Shown one piece after another: positions 11,772 through 23,680 of a stretch of DNA of 64,000 bases. The DNA comes from Antedon mediterranea. Lineage: Eukaryota > Echinodermata > Crinoidea > Comatulida > Antedonidae. Numbering within the stretch: the stretch's first letter is position 1; the number at the start of each line of letters is the position of its first letter. The DNA lies in assembly GCF_964355755.1 (NCBI RefSeq), contig NC_092675.1:30962912-31026911 (forward strand). Direction: 5' to 3'. The notes under the pieces were generated by a model. It saw only the letters and a list, made by a program, of their open reading frames with translations, was not told the origin of the DNA and did no database searches. The position numbers were made by a program, and so were the translations under genes.

Positions 11772-14700
11772 ATGTCAGGAAGAAGAGACAGACGAGATTA
11801 TGACAGTGGAAGTTCTAGTTATAGATCATCAAGACATCATGACGGGGGAAGACATGGAAGGCATAGCTCTCATCATGATGGTGACTGGATCTGCTCGGGG
11901 TAAAACGATTCGATGATCATGTGCTGGGTGGAGTGGTACGGCCTAGGCCAGGCTAGCCTAGCTAGGCTAGACCGGCTCATCCATTCGGCTGCTCAATATA
12001 TATAGGTCTGGGGCTAAAGTAGACCCATTCCCCTAGCTATGAATAGGTCTAATAGTCCTGGACAATCAACCATGAATGTTGTTTTTTTTCCTTCTCCCTT
12101 ATTTTATTTTTTGGTTGGTGTTTTTTTCTTTCGTATGTGACTTGGCCTGGTATTTTTTGGTCAATTCTATTATTTTAGAGGGTTACATATAACTACCTAT
12201 TTAAATATCGGCATTATCAAATCATTGTTTGATCAAAATAATTGGGTTAATATTGTTTGTTAAAGCATTATTTGAACATAATAATATTATTTTATTTTAG
12301 AAATAAATATCGCGATTGACTGGGAGTAGTTTCATTGTCTTCTGTTGATCACAAAACATGACTTACTGCATTATGTTAATGTGAAAGAGTAGGCCTAGGA
12401 TCAAAGCCACCAGCCACATACCAATTTTGATGCAATTTTTTAAAGTATGAATAAGAGTAACAAAAACCTGGTTTGAACCATGTAAAGAATAATGTATACT
12501 GTAGCTTGTTCCATTTCAGTATCTTTATTTACCTCCTTATTTTTGTAGGTGTGGTAACAACAATTTTGCTAGACGAAGGCAATGCAATAAATGTGGACAA
12601 GGTATAGCCTGTTTAAAGCATTCTTTTACTTTACTCAAAGTATAGCATGAATATTGCAGAATCTTTAACATTTACATATTTAAAGCAACATGGAAGGGAT
12701 TCTTTTTTCCCTTCACATATAAAGTCTGGCGTTGACAATGTTTATTTGGATGCTTTTCTGACACTGGATTAGTAGTACTAAAAAATACAATGTTTTAGTA
12801 AAATTTACTCCTAACATAAACATCAAATTTTAATTTATTGAACACAATATCTGTAAATTACTATACATTTACATGAAAATTTAAATTTCAAGGGATCTAG
12901 ATAATATTAGATATTTATTACAAATAAAATAGTAAATACTCAATTTTTTTTTCAAAATTTGATTGTCAATTCATTGAATTCTATTTAATTTAATTTCTAT
13001 TGTTAGAATGTCTCGTCATATTGTAATTTTGTGAGGGTCCCTAATGATCAGCTTCGGCTGGATTGACCACCCTTGTAAAATATTGTTGAAATAAATAAAC
13101 CTTTTAAAATTCAACACTTGAAATGATAAGTTTTTAGACACTCGCCTCTTTAACTGAAATGTAAATGACTATTTACAGAGAAGTCTCATGCGAAGACAAA
13201 GTCAGGAGGAATAGAGATTGGGAAACAGCTGGCAGAGAAGAGCAAGGGGTTGTTTGCTGCTGATGACTGGCAGTGTAAAATGCAAGTTTAACACTTTTCA
13301 TTTATTTACTCATAAACTAGTTTTAAACCTTGTCTAAACTATCAAACTTTATGTGATGTGCCCATATATGGACATGATGATGTCATATCACTACCATATT
13401 TGTTGGGCATATTACTATCAAATTTGGGTATATCACACTTTTTTGTCAAACAAGTTTGATAGTGTAGACAGCTTTACTTTCAACGTTTTAAATTTTAATA
13501 CATTACATACTTATTTTTTTGGTCTAAAATATTAACTTTCTATGTACTGTGCATATGTTTTATGACATTAGTAACAAAGTGTTAACTTTCTATGTACTGT
13601 GCATATGTTTTATGACATTAGTAACAAAGTGTTAACTTTCTATGTACTGTGCATATGTTTTATGACATTAGTAACAAAGTGTTGGATTAATATAAATTGG
13701 TTTATATTTTAAACCCAGACTTGGTTGTCTATATGTAGGTTTATATTTTCAATTAAATTTATTCCGGATTTTATATGAACAATATAAACAAACATAACAC
13801 AACAGCAAACTGTACCATACAAAAGTATTGGTTACTTTTTAGTGTTTCTAAAAATATCATGAAATACTTTATTTTTGTTTTGTCAAATGCTGAAATGTGC
13901 CAACGAATTATGACAAAAAATAACTCTACATCATTTTAACAGAAACAGGATTTAAATGCACACGTTTAATGTGATAGTCAGATGCTGAAATAACAGAATG
14001 TGCTTCTAATTCCCTAATGTCATCCCTAATACCAAGAAATCTGAATGTTATAATATGTATTTTAAGCAAGAAATTGCTTAATAACTGATTAAAATTCAGT
14101 ATATCGCCACACGTCCATAAATACAGTTTAATAAACTAACCCTATAATGTTGTTTATAGGTTTGTTTCTTAGTTCCCTACGCTTCACTTATAAATTGTAA
14201 TTGCAGATACTGAATGGCTACTTAGTAAGCCTTCAATATGTTAACCCTTTGGGATACTCTGTTTACACTTAAAAACCTTTTTCTGACTACAGGTTTTAGG
14301 ATTTCTTTTTTGCACTACATATTAAATAATAATAATAATGGCTGCCATTATGTCATCGATGTCCACTATGTGTGCATGTCACTTCTATACACAGGTTATG
14401 ACACTACACTACCATTTGAATTTATGCCTAACAACCTATAATTAAAACAATAACATAGATAACCTATAATATACTCAATAATCATAGAATATCATATCAT
14501 AGTTTAATCTTTCATCTATGGATCCAATACAATAGTTGTTCTTTCACATTTCCATCTTCCACTTATATCAAATTATTTCTTTCTTTAATGTGATTGTGAT
14601 GCAACACTGGTATTACACGTGAAGCACACATAAAACAAAAACGTGAATATAGTATAAATACGCAATCACAGCATGCAACTTTTGTTGCAGGGGTCATAAT

Positions 14701-17301
14701 ATTACATTTTTAAATGAACATACACTCACACCAAGGACTATAAGTCATGTTCACACTAACAGTCACGATGATATTCTCAGGGTACATTTTCATTCTACTG
14801 CCCTCTATAGAGGAATACTGTAGCCTGTGAGGTAAAAATATGTTGTTTTAATACACATAATACATTTTATTTTTACAATTTAAAAAAAACATTGTTGTAT
14901 TGGTTGGTACAGGTGTGGCAATGTGAACTGGTCTCGTCGGTCTGAATGTAATGTTTGTAAATCCCCAAAAGTTGGATGTGTAGAGTCTAGAACAGGTAAA
15001 TAATTGACTTATTGAATTGAATATCTGACATTTTTGTATAATTTTTAGCTCAAAATGTTGAAAACAGTTATCTTAATTTAGTATAGTATATGTCATGTTT
15101 TTTTAAACATTGTGTCTGTAGGCTATGGTGGTGGATTTAATGAACGTGAAAACGTACAGTACAATGAAAGGGAAGATTCTGATGGAGAGTTTGATGAGGT
15201 AAAAACATTGCAACATTCATGTCATCAACTTTGTCATCATGGCCATGAAATCATAAGTCTTAAACAAAATGCCACAGGCTGGCTGATGAATGGTTGTAAC
15301 TAAACATGTATGGCTCTACTCCAATCAGATAGTCTTAAACAAAATGCCACAGGCTGGCTGATGAATGGTTGTAACTAAACATGTATGGCTCTACTCCAAT
15401 CAGATAGTCTTAAACAAAATGCCACAGGCTGGCTGATGAATGGTTGTAACTAAACATGTATGGCTCTACTCCAATCAGATAGTCTTAAACAAAATTCCAC
15501 AGGCTGGCTGATGAATGGTTGTAACTAAACATGTATGGCTCTACTCCAATCAGATAGTCTTAAACAAAATGCCACAGGCTGGCTGATGAATGGTTGTAAC
15601 TAAACATGTATGGCTCTACTCCAATCAGATAGTCTTAAACAAAATTCCACAGGCTGGCTGATGAATGGTTGTAACTAAACATGTATGGCTCTACTCCAAT
15701 CAGATAGTCTTATTTGTATGGTAGAATACTAAATAATTTAACAAAATTAAGTTTAAATTGTTTTGAAGAAATCATTAAAATAAAAGTCTCAAAACAAACG
15801 TAGGCCCCAACTACCCAACTATAATAAACTAAATTGACTGGTCGACAAACACAGAATTAAACGAATCACACAATAATTGTTTGGTGTCGCCGAAGCTTCC
15901 ATTTATTTGTTGTATTGGCTGCACCCAGCACGAAGCTCAATTGTCGACTGCCCCGTACAACATCCTGTGCAATGTTTATTTATAGCTAATTTGCATAAAG
16001 GTATAACAAAGAACAATACAGTATGCTCTATTGCACACTGATGTATTCACCTTCTGAACAAAAAGACAATTGGCCCATCGTAGTTGCAATTATTGTTTAT
16101 GTCAGAGGTCATTTAAATCCTTATTTTGGTGTAAGTAAGTACATCGATTAAGTAACTTTTCTTTTTCTACAGTTTGGAAGAAAAAAGAAGAAATACCGCG
16201 GTAAGCTTGATGATGAACGTAAAGAACGTGAAACAAAAAATGAAACAAATAAAAAAGAAAAAGAAGATGAAGAAGATGAGGAGGATGATGAGGAGGATGG
16301 TGATTCAGATGCGTACAAATTGACATCAGATGTAAGAAGAATAATCAGTATACATAGTAATAATAGTATATCACAATGTAGACTTACCTATACTTAGACA
16401 GCATCATACGATGAGGCTCGACGCAACGTCTTGACTCGTTGGTGCTGTCTGAGTTAAATCCCAACGAGACGCCTTGAGATAGCGTCGGGCATAGTTTTTA
16501 GATTGTCATGAAAAACTTTAAACATGTATAATTTTCTTCCGATGAGACAACCTACAAACGTACAATGTGACCTACAAGTCATCTATTAATAGTGATAAGA
16601 TGGCAGACTTCAAATTTGATACATTCAGATTTGTGTAACTTGTTCACTTAATGCTAGGTGAATAAAAAAAATCCACCACAGTATTTCAAGTTTTATTGTT
16701 TCACACAATACAATATACAATATAATACAGAACATAAATTAATAAATACAATTGTGTGAGGAGGACGCATTAAGCCAAGGCTTTAAGTTTAGTCCTCCAG
16801 ATGATCAGATGATGATGTTGGAAAGTATAACAAATAACATGATGGTACTAAACTTATTTGTTTCAGGAAGAAGAAGAAGAAGATGAAAATGATGTATCAG
16901 CTTATGATTTAGGAGACAGTGATGAAGACACAAACGATAAAAAAGATCCAAATAGCTCTGCTGCCAAGTAAGATCTTATAATGAATAGAACAGGAATCCC
17001 AAAATTTTAAATGCCCGACATGATTTTTTAATTGCCCCGGACATTAGGCTGGTGATTTTGCAATTGCTGGACAAATAATCAAAAATGAGAAAGTATGGTT
17101 TATAGACTTACCACAATACAAGGTGGCTATAATGTATTTATCTTACTGAAAAGTAAACATAAATTAAAAAGATTATTTATTTTATACTTGATTAGATCGT
17201 CTGAAAACAGTGAATCCGCTGGACACGACGGACAAAGGAAACGGGCAAGAAGTCGGTCAAGATCACATGAAAGAGAAATAAAGAAATTTGCCGAATCATG
17301 A
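11772..17301 (+). CDS. ZRANB2: ZRANB2, RanBP2-type zinc-finger splicing factor
   Basis: Nuclear RNA-binding protein of the spliceosome; its zinc fingers bind GGU-containing single-stranded RNA and influence 5' splice site choice (known for the family). Exons: 11772-11899, 12549-12601, 13179-13281, 14913-14995, 15122-15198, 16173-16331, 16867-16967, 17196-17301; 810 nt, 269 aa. Zinc finger 1 has Cys 41, 44, 55, 58 (FARRRQCNKC); zinc finger 2 has Cys 93, 96, 107, 110 (DWQCKMCGNVNWSRRSEC). The hallmark linker GYGGGFNERENV begins at residue 123 and FGRKKKKYRGK at 149. An acidic region follows. Finger 1 has C-x2-C where the human protein, as recalled, has C-x4-C. The Arg/Ser tail is only a few residues (RARSRSRS), much shorter than in vertebrates. 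The intron after exon 3 must use a GC donor (GCAAGT at 13282) to keep frame. Poly(A) signal candidate at 17359-17364. Confidence 0.95.
13005..13105 (+). repeat. SINE 3' fragment
   Basis: GAGGGTCCCTAATGATCAGC at 13034-13053, then a GGCTGGAT-GACCACCCT block, matches the 3' half of the complete SINE at 58892-59136. The tRNA-like head is absent, so this is a truncated copy. It lies in the second intron of ZRANB2. Confidence 0.6.
13329..13475. mobile_element. MITE family A, copy 1
   Basis: Non-coding element with inverted ends: TGTCTAAACTATCAAACTT at the left and AAGTTTGATAGTGTAGACA at the right. Interior blocks are GTGATGTGCCCATATATGG and CATGATGATGTCATATCAC. It shares these ends with five more copies in the window (18694, 41318, 43301, 51715, 59639). 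Located in the ZRANB2 GC-AG intron, just after exon 3. Confidence 0.75.
13531..13681 (+). repeat. 50-bp tandem repeat, 3 copies
   Basis: Three consecutive, essentially identical copies of a 50 bp unit beginning GTTAACTTTCTATGTACTGT and ending GTAACAAAGT. Intronic in ZRANB2. The identity of the copies suggests a recent expansion. Confidence 0.9.
15256..15712 (+). repeat. 75-bp tandem repeat, 6 copies, ZRANB2 intron 5
   Basis: Six full copies of a 75 bp unit beginning AGTCTTAAACAAAATGCCAC. Copies 4 and 6 carry AAAATTCCAC in place of AAAATGCCAC, so the order of types is A-A-A-B-A-B. It begins about 57 bp after the donor of the exon ending at 15198. Confidence 0.92.
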
Positions 17302-17739
17302 TAGCAAGAAAGGTTTTGGTAAAGCATGGCTAGGTTCAAGGGATTGTAAACAATTCGGAATAAAATGAATAATCTATTAAAAAACAATACAAATTATACT
17401 GCAGTGAATTGTTTTAAACATACAGTAGTCCATACTCTAGCCATTTTGTTTTTTTTAAATAATAGATTTAACTATGAAATTTGAAATTAATAGCAATTTC
17501 CAAATACTGGAATAAAACAAGTATCAAATTAATACACATTTATTTCTTTTAAATCATTTTAAAAATACATATTACCTGTTTTTCGTTTTGTTATGAAATT
17601 ATACAAATAATTCAAATCCCATATTGTTCATTAAATTATAAGAGGAAATTACAAGCAAGTTTTTCAATTAAAACGTGTGTTGCGAAAGCTATGTACTATT
17701 ATGGTAAATACATATGGTCTATTAGAACACACACAGTAC

Positions 17740-18240
17740 ACCATTATTACACAACACACACCACAACACTCCACACCACACACACAACACACCACACACG
17801 CAACACTCCACACACACACAAAACACTCCACACACACACACAACACTCCACACACACACACAACACTCCACACACACACACACAACACTCCACACACACA
17901 ACACTCCACACACTCAACACTCCACACACTCAACACTCCACACACACAACACTCCACACACACAACACTCCACACACACACAAAACACTCCACACACACA
18001 CACAACACTCCACACACACACACAACACTCCACACACACACACACAACACTCCACACACTCAACACTCCACACACACAACACTCCACACACGCAACACTC
18101 CACACACACACAAAACACTCCACACACACACACAACACTCCACACACACACACAACACTCCACACACACACACACAACACTCCACACACTCAACACTCCA
18201 CACACACAACACTCCACACACACAACACTCCACACATACA
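17740..18240 (+). repeat. CA-rich minisatellite (CACTCCACACACA type)
   Basis: About 500 bp made of (CA)n runs interrupted at 12-26 bp intervals by ACACTCC. The + strand is almost free of G. Longer phrases (AACACTCCACACACTCAACAC and flanks) recur at about 17900-17930, 18050-18080 and 18180-18200, giving a second repeat level of roughly 130 bp. Several open frames on both strands are by-products of the repeat and are not genes. Confidence 0.95.
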
Positions 18241-18693
18241 ACTCAATCACGCACAGACATAAATTTGAAAAAGAGAAAAAAACATGGAATTTGCACAATA
18301 ACTAGCTATACATAGAAATATTGCTATTAATTGATTTAAAGCAAGCAGTACCAGTACTGAAATAGAGCAGTGTCCTACTTAAACACAACTAGGACGATGT
18401 CATCAATTTGTCACTTTGTAACTTTAAATGACTTCATCCTCTTTATATAATCTTAACCTTTATAAAATATTGAATGACATTTGAAATGAAGTCATCACTG
18501 CAGAATGTGAATTGAGGCAGAACAACTTAATGTTGTCTATTAAGTATTTACTTTACTCTCTCTCTAAGTTGAATGATTTATTCTACAAGTTTTTACCCAT
18601 TTTGTTTTTACATTCAATCTAAGCAATTGGTTAAGAAAAGAAAATGTACAAATTAAATCAAATTATCCAAAAGTTTGGTTAAAAATATATCTT

Positions 18694-18925
18694 AAGCTAT
18701 CAAACTAGATTGACAAAAAAAGTGTGATGATGTGGCCAAATATGGTAGGGATATGCATAAATATGGAAGTGATATGACATCAGCATATCCATATATAGGT
18801 ACATCACATTTTCTTGTCATACAGTTTGATAGTGTAGACCACGCCCATCAACAGATACTGGATATAGAATACCAGTTTGATAGTGTAGACCACGCCCATC
18901 AACAGATACTGGATATAGAATACCA
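18694..18925. mobile_element. MITE family A, copy 2, with duplicated right end
   Basis: Left end AGCTATCAAACTAGATTGAC, interior TGATGTGGCC and ATATCCATATATAG, right end CAGTTTGATAGTGTAGACC at about 18822-18840. The right end plus about 50 bp of flank (ACGCCCATCAACAGATACTG) is then repeated once, so the right terminus is present twice. Confidence 0.65.
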
Positions 18926-20996
18926 TTTTGGCATTTCTGAGTGGATTCCAGATTGACATACTATACATTGTAGTTTCTATCTGCCAATTCAATGCTGTTA
19001 TTAACTCTTACTGTGTTTTTTTTTCTATCTTTTTCAGATACTATAGTATTCAATGCCTTCTGTCTGTAAGTATATTAAGCTTCGAAGCTCGTTATAATTA
19101 CTACATTATAATACTTTTATTATAAATTTCAATTTTAATGACAATATTATTTTAATTTTATTTTAATTTCATTAAAGATACTTTTCTATTTAGTATCAAC
19201 TCTAGTATTTGCCTATTTAAAAACTAGTGTCTGATAATCATAATAATTTCTGTGTTATTAAGGTATTTCATTATACAAAATGTTATTTTTATTCGTAAAT
19301 TTATTCAAACCCTTTATTCACTATCAAACTTAAAATGGTTACTGTATTCATGCATCATGTTGGTTTAGCATGCAATGTGTTACCTTGAATTATCAACACA
19401 CCTATATTAAGGTGTTTTTAATCAGTTTGAATCTCAACAATTATGATTGTGTTAGAAAATCTTATTTTATGTTTTGTAATTTATATGAATATGACAAACA
19501 TGCAGCGCAGCAAGTGTGTATATATTCATTGTATCATTATTATTTAAAAAGTAAAAATTTGGCATATTCAATTTGGGAATTTAATTTTATTGTTTCTTTT
19601 GTTTTTTTTTTTAATTGAGTATTTCAGGCCTGACTACAAGCTTGAATTAATTATTGTTTACTAATCAAATACAACAATTATATAAGTCTGTTGAGATCAA
19701 AGGTTACCAATTGAATATGCCAATTACATACTTGCCAAGGCCCTCATATACATCTTAACTGAGGCATGTCAACAAATAGGCAATCCTTCAGTCAAATAAG
19801 TGCTGCATTAAAATCTGCAGCATTGCTAGCTTAATTATACAGTTCATTTTATCTGTCTAAAAGATAAATTGTTTTTCTTAATACAGAATGAATCAATTAT
19901 TATTATTTACGATCGTCAAGATTTGTAAGAAATTAGCTTTTTTTTCTAGTAGATAGATTTATACTAACTGTAGAATAGAATAATTATTTAAGAATACACT
20001 TATTCACTTGACTATGTGAAGGAAATGATGCTATAAAGTTTACACATCAAAAAATATCCAATAAATTACAATATTTTGATTTCTATACTCTTACAATAAT
20101 TACAATGAAGACGTTTAACAACTAAGAATATTATGTGGCAATTATTTCTGCTTTTACGTTTTAATAAAAATAATCTGTTTGTACCTTAAATGATGGAATA
20201 AATGTGCAGCTTAATGGAAACACAGGCAATGGTTCAAGTAATACAACACTTTGTGATTGGTCAAATTCTGTTTAATGTTGCTTGTGCTTTTCTATAGCCA
20301 GATACATGCCTTAATAACTCCCAACATTCAAAGTTTACTTGTTTACAACATGCACGTTAAGCTGAGTCACAATGAATCCTAGACAAATCAACGCTGCAAG
20401 GCTTGTTTCATCATTTATGGTATTTTATAAATAAATGAGATTTTTTACAGCCAGTGGGCTAAAAAATATTTTAAAATATGCAAAATACCTAATAAACAAT
20501 ACTACTTATAACACTAATATTGCTAATATATTTACACTGTTGTAGGCCATGACGGCTATAAAAAATTAAAAAGTTATGAGACCATGAAATCATAACGAGG
20601 CCAAATATTTGCGATATAATAGGAATTTAATGTCTGTATAATTGTGTGTATGTAGGCTGTATTACTAACTTTTATTAAAAGATTACAAATAAATTGAACA
20701 ATGCTGTGTAATGTACTTAATGTGTTTACGTGTTGGCTTATGTATTTAAGCATGGCCTCATGCTAAATTGAGCTTACAAATATCAATTTTAATATTAAAG
20801 ATCAAATTTTGTCTACTGCAGTAGCTGCATTTTGTTACTGCAACTGTAAACATCTTGCTACATAATGAACAGATAATAACTGCAGTAAACAAAGGTATTA
20901 ACTGCAGTAAAAACGATTTTAAAATGGTCTCTTAGTGATCTGTATTGCATAATTACCAAGTAATAAAACTAACTTCTTATGAATTATATTATTTAT

Positions 20997-21209
20997 TCAT
21001 AACTGAACATACTGGTAGTTTCCAGCAGTAAAACAAACAATAGTCTTCCTCGTCAAATCTGAATTGAAATTCCTCAATAATTTACTTGAACCTCGCATAT
21101 TTAATTTATGCCACTTTTTTAAACATTTCCCTTCTAACAGCGTAAACGCCAATAACAGGATCGATACATACAATGAAAAGTATAAATAGACGTATAAAGT
21201 GAAGAACAT
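20997..21209 (-). CDS. candidate small secreted peptide ORF, unverified
   Basis: A 70-codon frame beginning MFFTLYVYLYFSLYVSILLL, with a hydrophobic N-terminus resembling a signal sequence, then a basic portion (KCLKKWHKLNMRGSSK). It ends TGA directly followed by AATAAA (TGAATAAATAATA), so stop and poly(A) signal would nearly overlap. No family is recognised. The overlapping frame from the ATG at 21212 also gives a hydrophobic start and then stops after 36 codons, which weakens the case. It may simply be AT-rich noise. Confidence 0.15.
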   Translation of the reverse strand: MFFTLYVYLYFSLYVSILLLAFTLLEGKCLKKWHKLNMRGSSKLLRNFNSDLTRKTIVCFTAGNYQYVQL

Positions 21210-21670
21210 TCATAAAATTCGCAAGAAAATACACCGAAAATTTATGATATATACGAGGTAAGAGTGATTTTTTTTACGAATAGTGACTTAATTTAAATGA
21301 TTTAAAGTGTTTTTTTTTTCTTTTGTTGTCATACTAAAAATATTCCTTCAGGAGGACAATATATCTTTAAATTTATTTAATTTTATTGACAAATATAGAA
21401 TAACAAATTGTTAAGACTAAACATGGAAGCAAGTAGGCACTAGCCTGAACCATGCAGAAATAAATAAGTTATTTCTCCATGCCTGAACTAATTCCATCAA
21501 ACATTAAGTAAACCTGACGCATAAAAGGCTTAATTATTCACTTCAGTCAAAAATTGGATCGAAACAAATTATTTACCTGAAAAACCTAATTTAAAGCAAA
21601 AACATTTCGCCCTTTTTTTTCTACGAAAGTGAATAACTATTAAATTGGAAATCTCAATTGTTCATGTTTT

Positions 21671-21760
21671 TAGTCGCGTGCAAACGCGACTCTACAGCTA
21701 GCTCACTATGTCGTTCGGTCTGTCGGTAAACACTAATTTGCGCACGCGACTGCAGCCATG
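21671..21760. repeat. short inverted repeat, CG-rich
   Basis: AGTCGCGTGCAAACGCGACT at 21672-21691 and TTTGCGCACGCGACT at about 21737-21751 are inverted copies; between them is TCGTTCGGTCTGTCGG. It stands out as CG-rich in AT-rich surroundings and is probably the remnant of a dispersed element. Confidence 0.4.
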
Positions 21761-22769
21761 TATATGGCCTTGTTAGGGGACATCTTTATAGGACTACATT
21801 TAGTATATTCGTTTGTTCAGAGTATTTATATAGGCCTATTATTATATTATATAATTATATATTCTGTATATAAATGTTATATGCGCCGGCACGACAATGA
21901 TAAATGACCGAGTTACATATGCCAATATTTGCTCAGTATATGAAAGCCTGGTTTATATGCTCCTTTATAATAACTTACAAAATCCATTTCTACAAAAACG
22001 TCTATTTTTAAATATATTATTATTAGAAAGAGGTTAAGTGTGTGCTATTGGCTAAGAGTGTGCGATATAACACATGCTGTAACTACTAGGCGTTTAAATA
22101 GTATCTGTTGGGGAATAAATTAAACTTCTTGTACGTGTAAATGGACCTTTATACGCTGGGGGCAGCCATTGATACCCAAATAGACCTTAGATCAAGCATT
22201 GGTTAACTAGTTTCTAAAGTGATAAAATAGCGCCCTGGTTTGGATGTTACGAAAGGTTAGAAATTCAGTATTGAAAGGTTTATAGATCTTCAATTTATTG
22301 CAACATTGATAATGTATTTGAGCTACTTTGTTTCTCATTTTTAATCAATTACATTTTAAGCCAAAATTGGTTTCTTGTTGCGAAGCGATGATTATTTCTC
22401 GTTGACGTAAAACCTGTTGGATAGATTAAACATAAAATAGTGTTAATATAGCTTTTGTTAGATGATTCTGAAATAGTTTGTTAAAATGTGTGTTGCAATG
22501 CAGTATTACGGTACCTTACCTTGCCTATCCTCTTCGTGTGGTGGTGTAAGTTTTCTTCTCCATTCAAACTGGACTTTGGCCACAGAATTGACTTTGTTTC
22601 AAGATCTCAATATCAATACCAAACTATGCGGCACTTGTACTTCGAACAACAGGCATGCCTCGTGAATGTATATGCTCTTTTTTCTTTGTTTGATTTGTTT
22701 ACAATTTAAATTTAATATTGTTATTATGCCTCATCAGAATTCTTAAGAACTTTGAGTCGAAAAGTCGTA

Positions 22770-22855
22770 CAAATGTTAGCACCTTGAGCACTTCTAGTGG
22801 ATATGTGCGCTTTATAAATTATTATTGTTATTTATTATTATTTATTATTAAAACT
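22770..22855 (+). repeat. probable retroposon tail
   Basis: GCGCTTTATAAATTATTATT followed by a (TTATTA)n run is the form of many invertebrate SINE/LINE 3' ends. No matching head was identified upstream, so only the tail is called. Confidence 0.3.
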
Positions 22856-23539
22856 GAATCTCGTTTTGCAAAACATATCTTGTAACCTACATTCCATCAA
22901 CAATAATATGGACACATCGTTGCCATGGCTTTAAAATGAAATAAACAAACTACGTATCATAAGGCAATCGTGGCGCGGAGGAGGGAGATTGGTGGAACTA
23001 GTTCTGACAGACAGCCGCCGCGTCTCAAAAACGTTACTATCAAATTAATCTTTTGAACACATTAATAACATCAAGACGACGCGATTCAAGATTATGATAC
23101 CGATTTATGAACGTATGTGACGAAAGAAATGTTTTAACAACAAGAACAAACATTAATGTTTTTCTTTATCGTCAGACCGCGCCGCTTCTGGAGATGACTT
23201 CTTTTAAGACTTATTTTCCGTCTGAAATTAATGCGAATTTAAGTAAAATAGACAATATTCAACTAAACGAAATGAACTGGTTTGTACAGTCGTTAGTGGG
23301 CGCCACGTGGGATTTACACTGTCATTTAAAACACTCTTGTAATTATTTTCATGCTTTTTCAATTGATTTTTGTTGCAGACCGACACAATTGCTTTTTTGG
23401 TTTTCATTAGTTTTTGCAATCAGATAGGCCTATTTGCTGGCGTTTTGTTTTTATTATTTTTTATCGAATGTTTTGTTTTACCTTATCATGATTTTTTGGT
23501 TCACAAGTAGGAAGATAGCCTAGTCGCTATAACTTCCCT

Positions 23540-23680
23540 TTGGTTCCCACTATAGGACACAATACAATGACGTAAGCGCAAGTAATTTGACCAATCACAT
23601 GTGACGGTTCGGATGAGTAGTCGCGCTGTGATTGATCCTTGCGCGCTTACGTCTGCGTTGCGTCCTAGTGGGAACCAAGC
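23540..23680. mobile_element. MITE family B, copy 1
   Basis: Terminal inverted repeats: TTGGTTCCCACTATAGGAC at the left, GTCCTAGTGGGAACCAAGC at the right, followed inward by ACAATGACGTAAGCGC and its inverted partner GCGCGCTTACGTCTGCG. The interior has a CCAATCAC / GTGATTG pair. About 140 bp, no coding capacity. Related copies lie at 31329, 32150, 32471 and 32582. Confidence 0.75.

Noticed and set aside
17664-18315. Several 60-212 codon frames (THNTPH and VCVECCVC repeats)
   Set aside because: By-products of the CA/CTCC array on both strands; low complexity, no flanking splice or start context.
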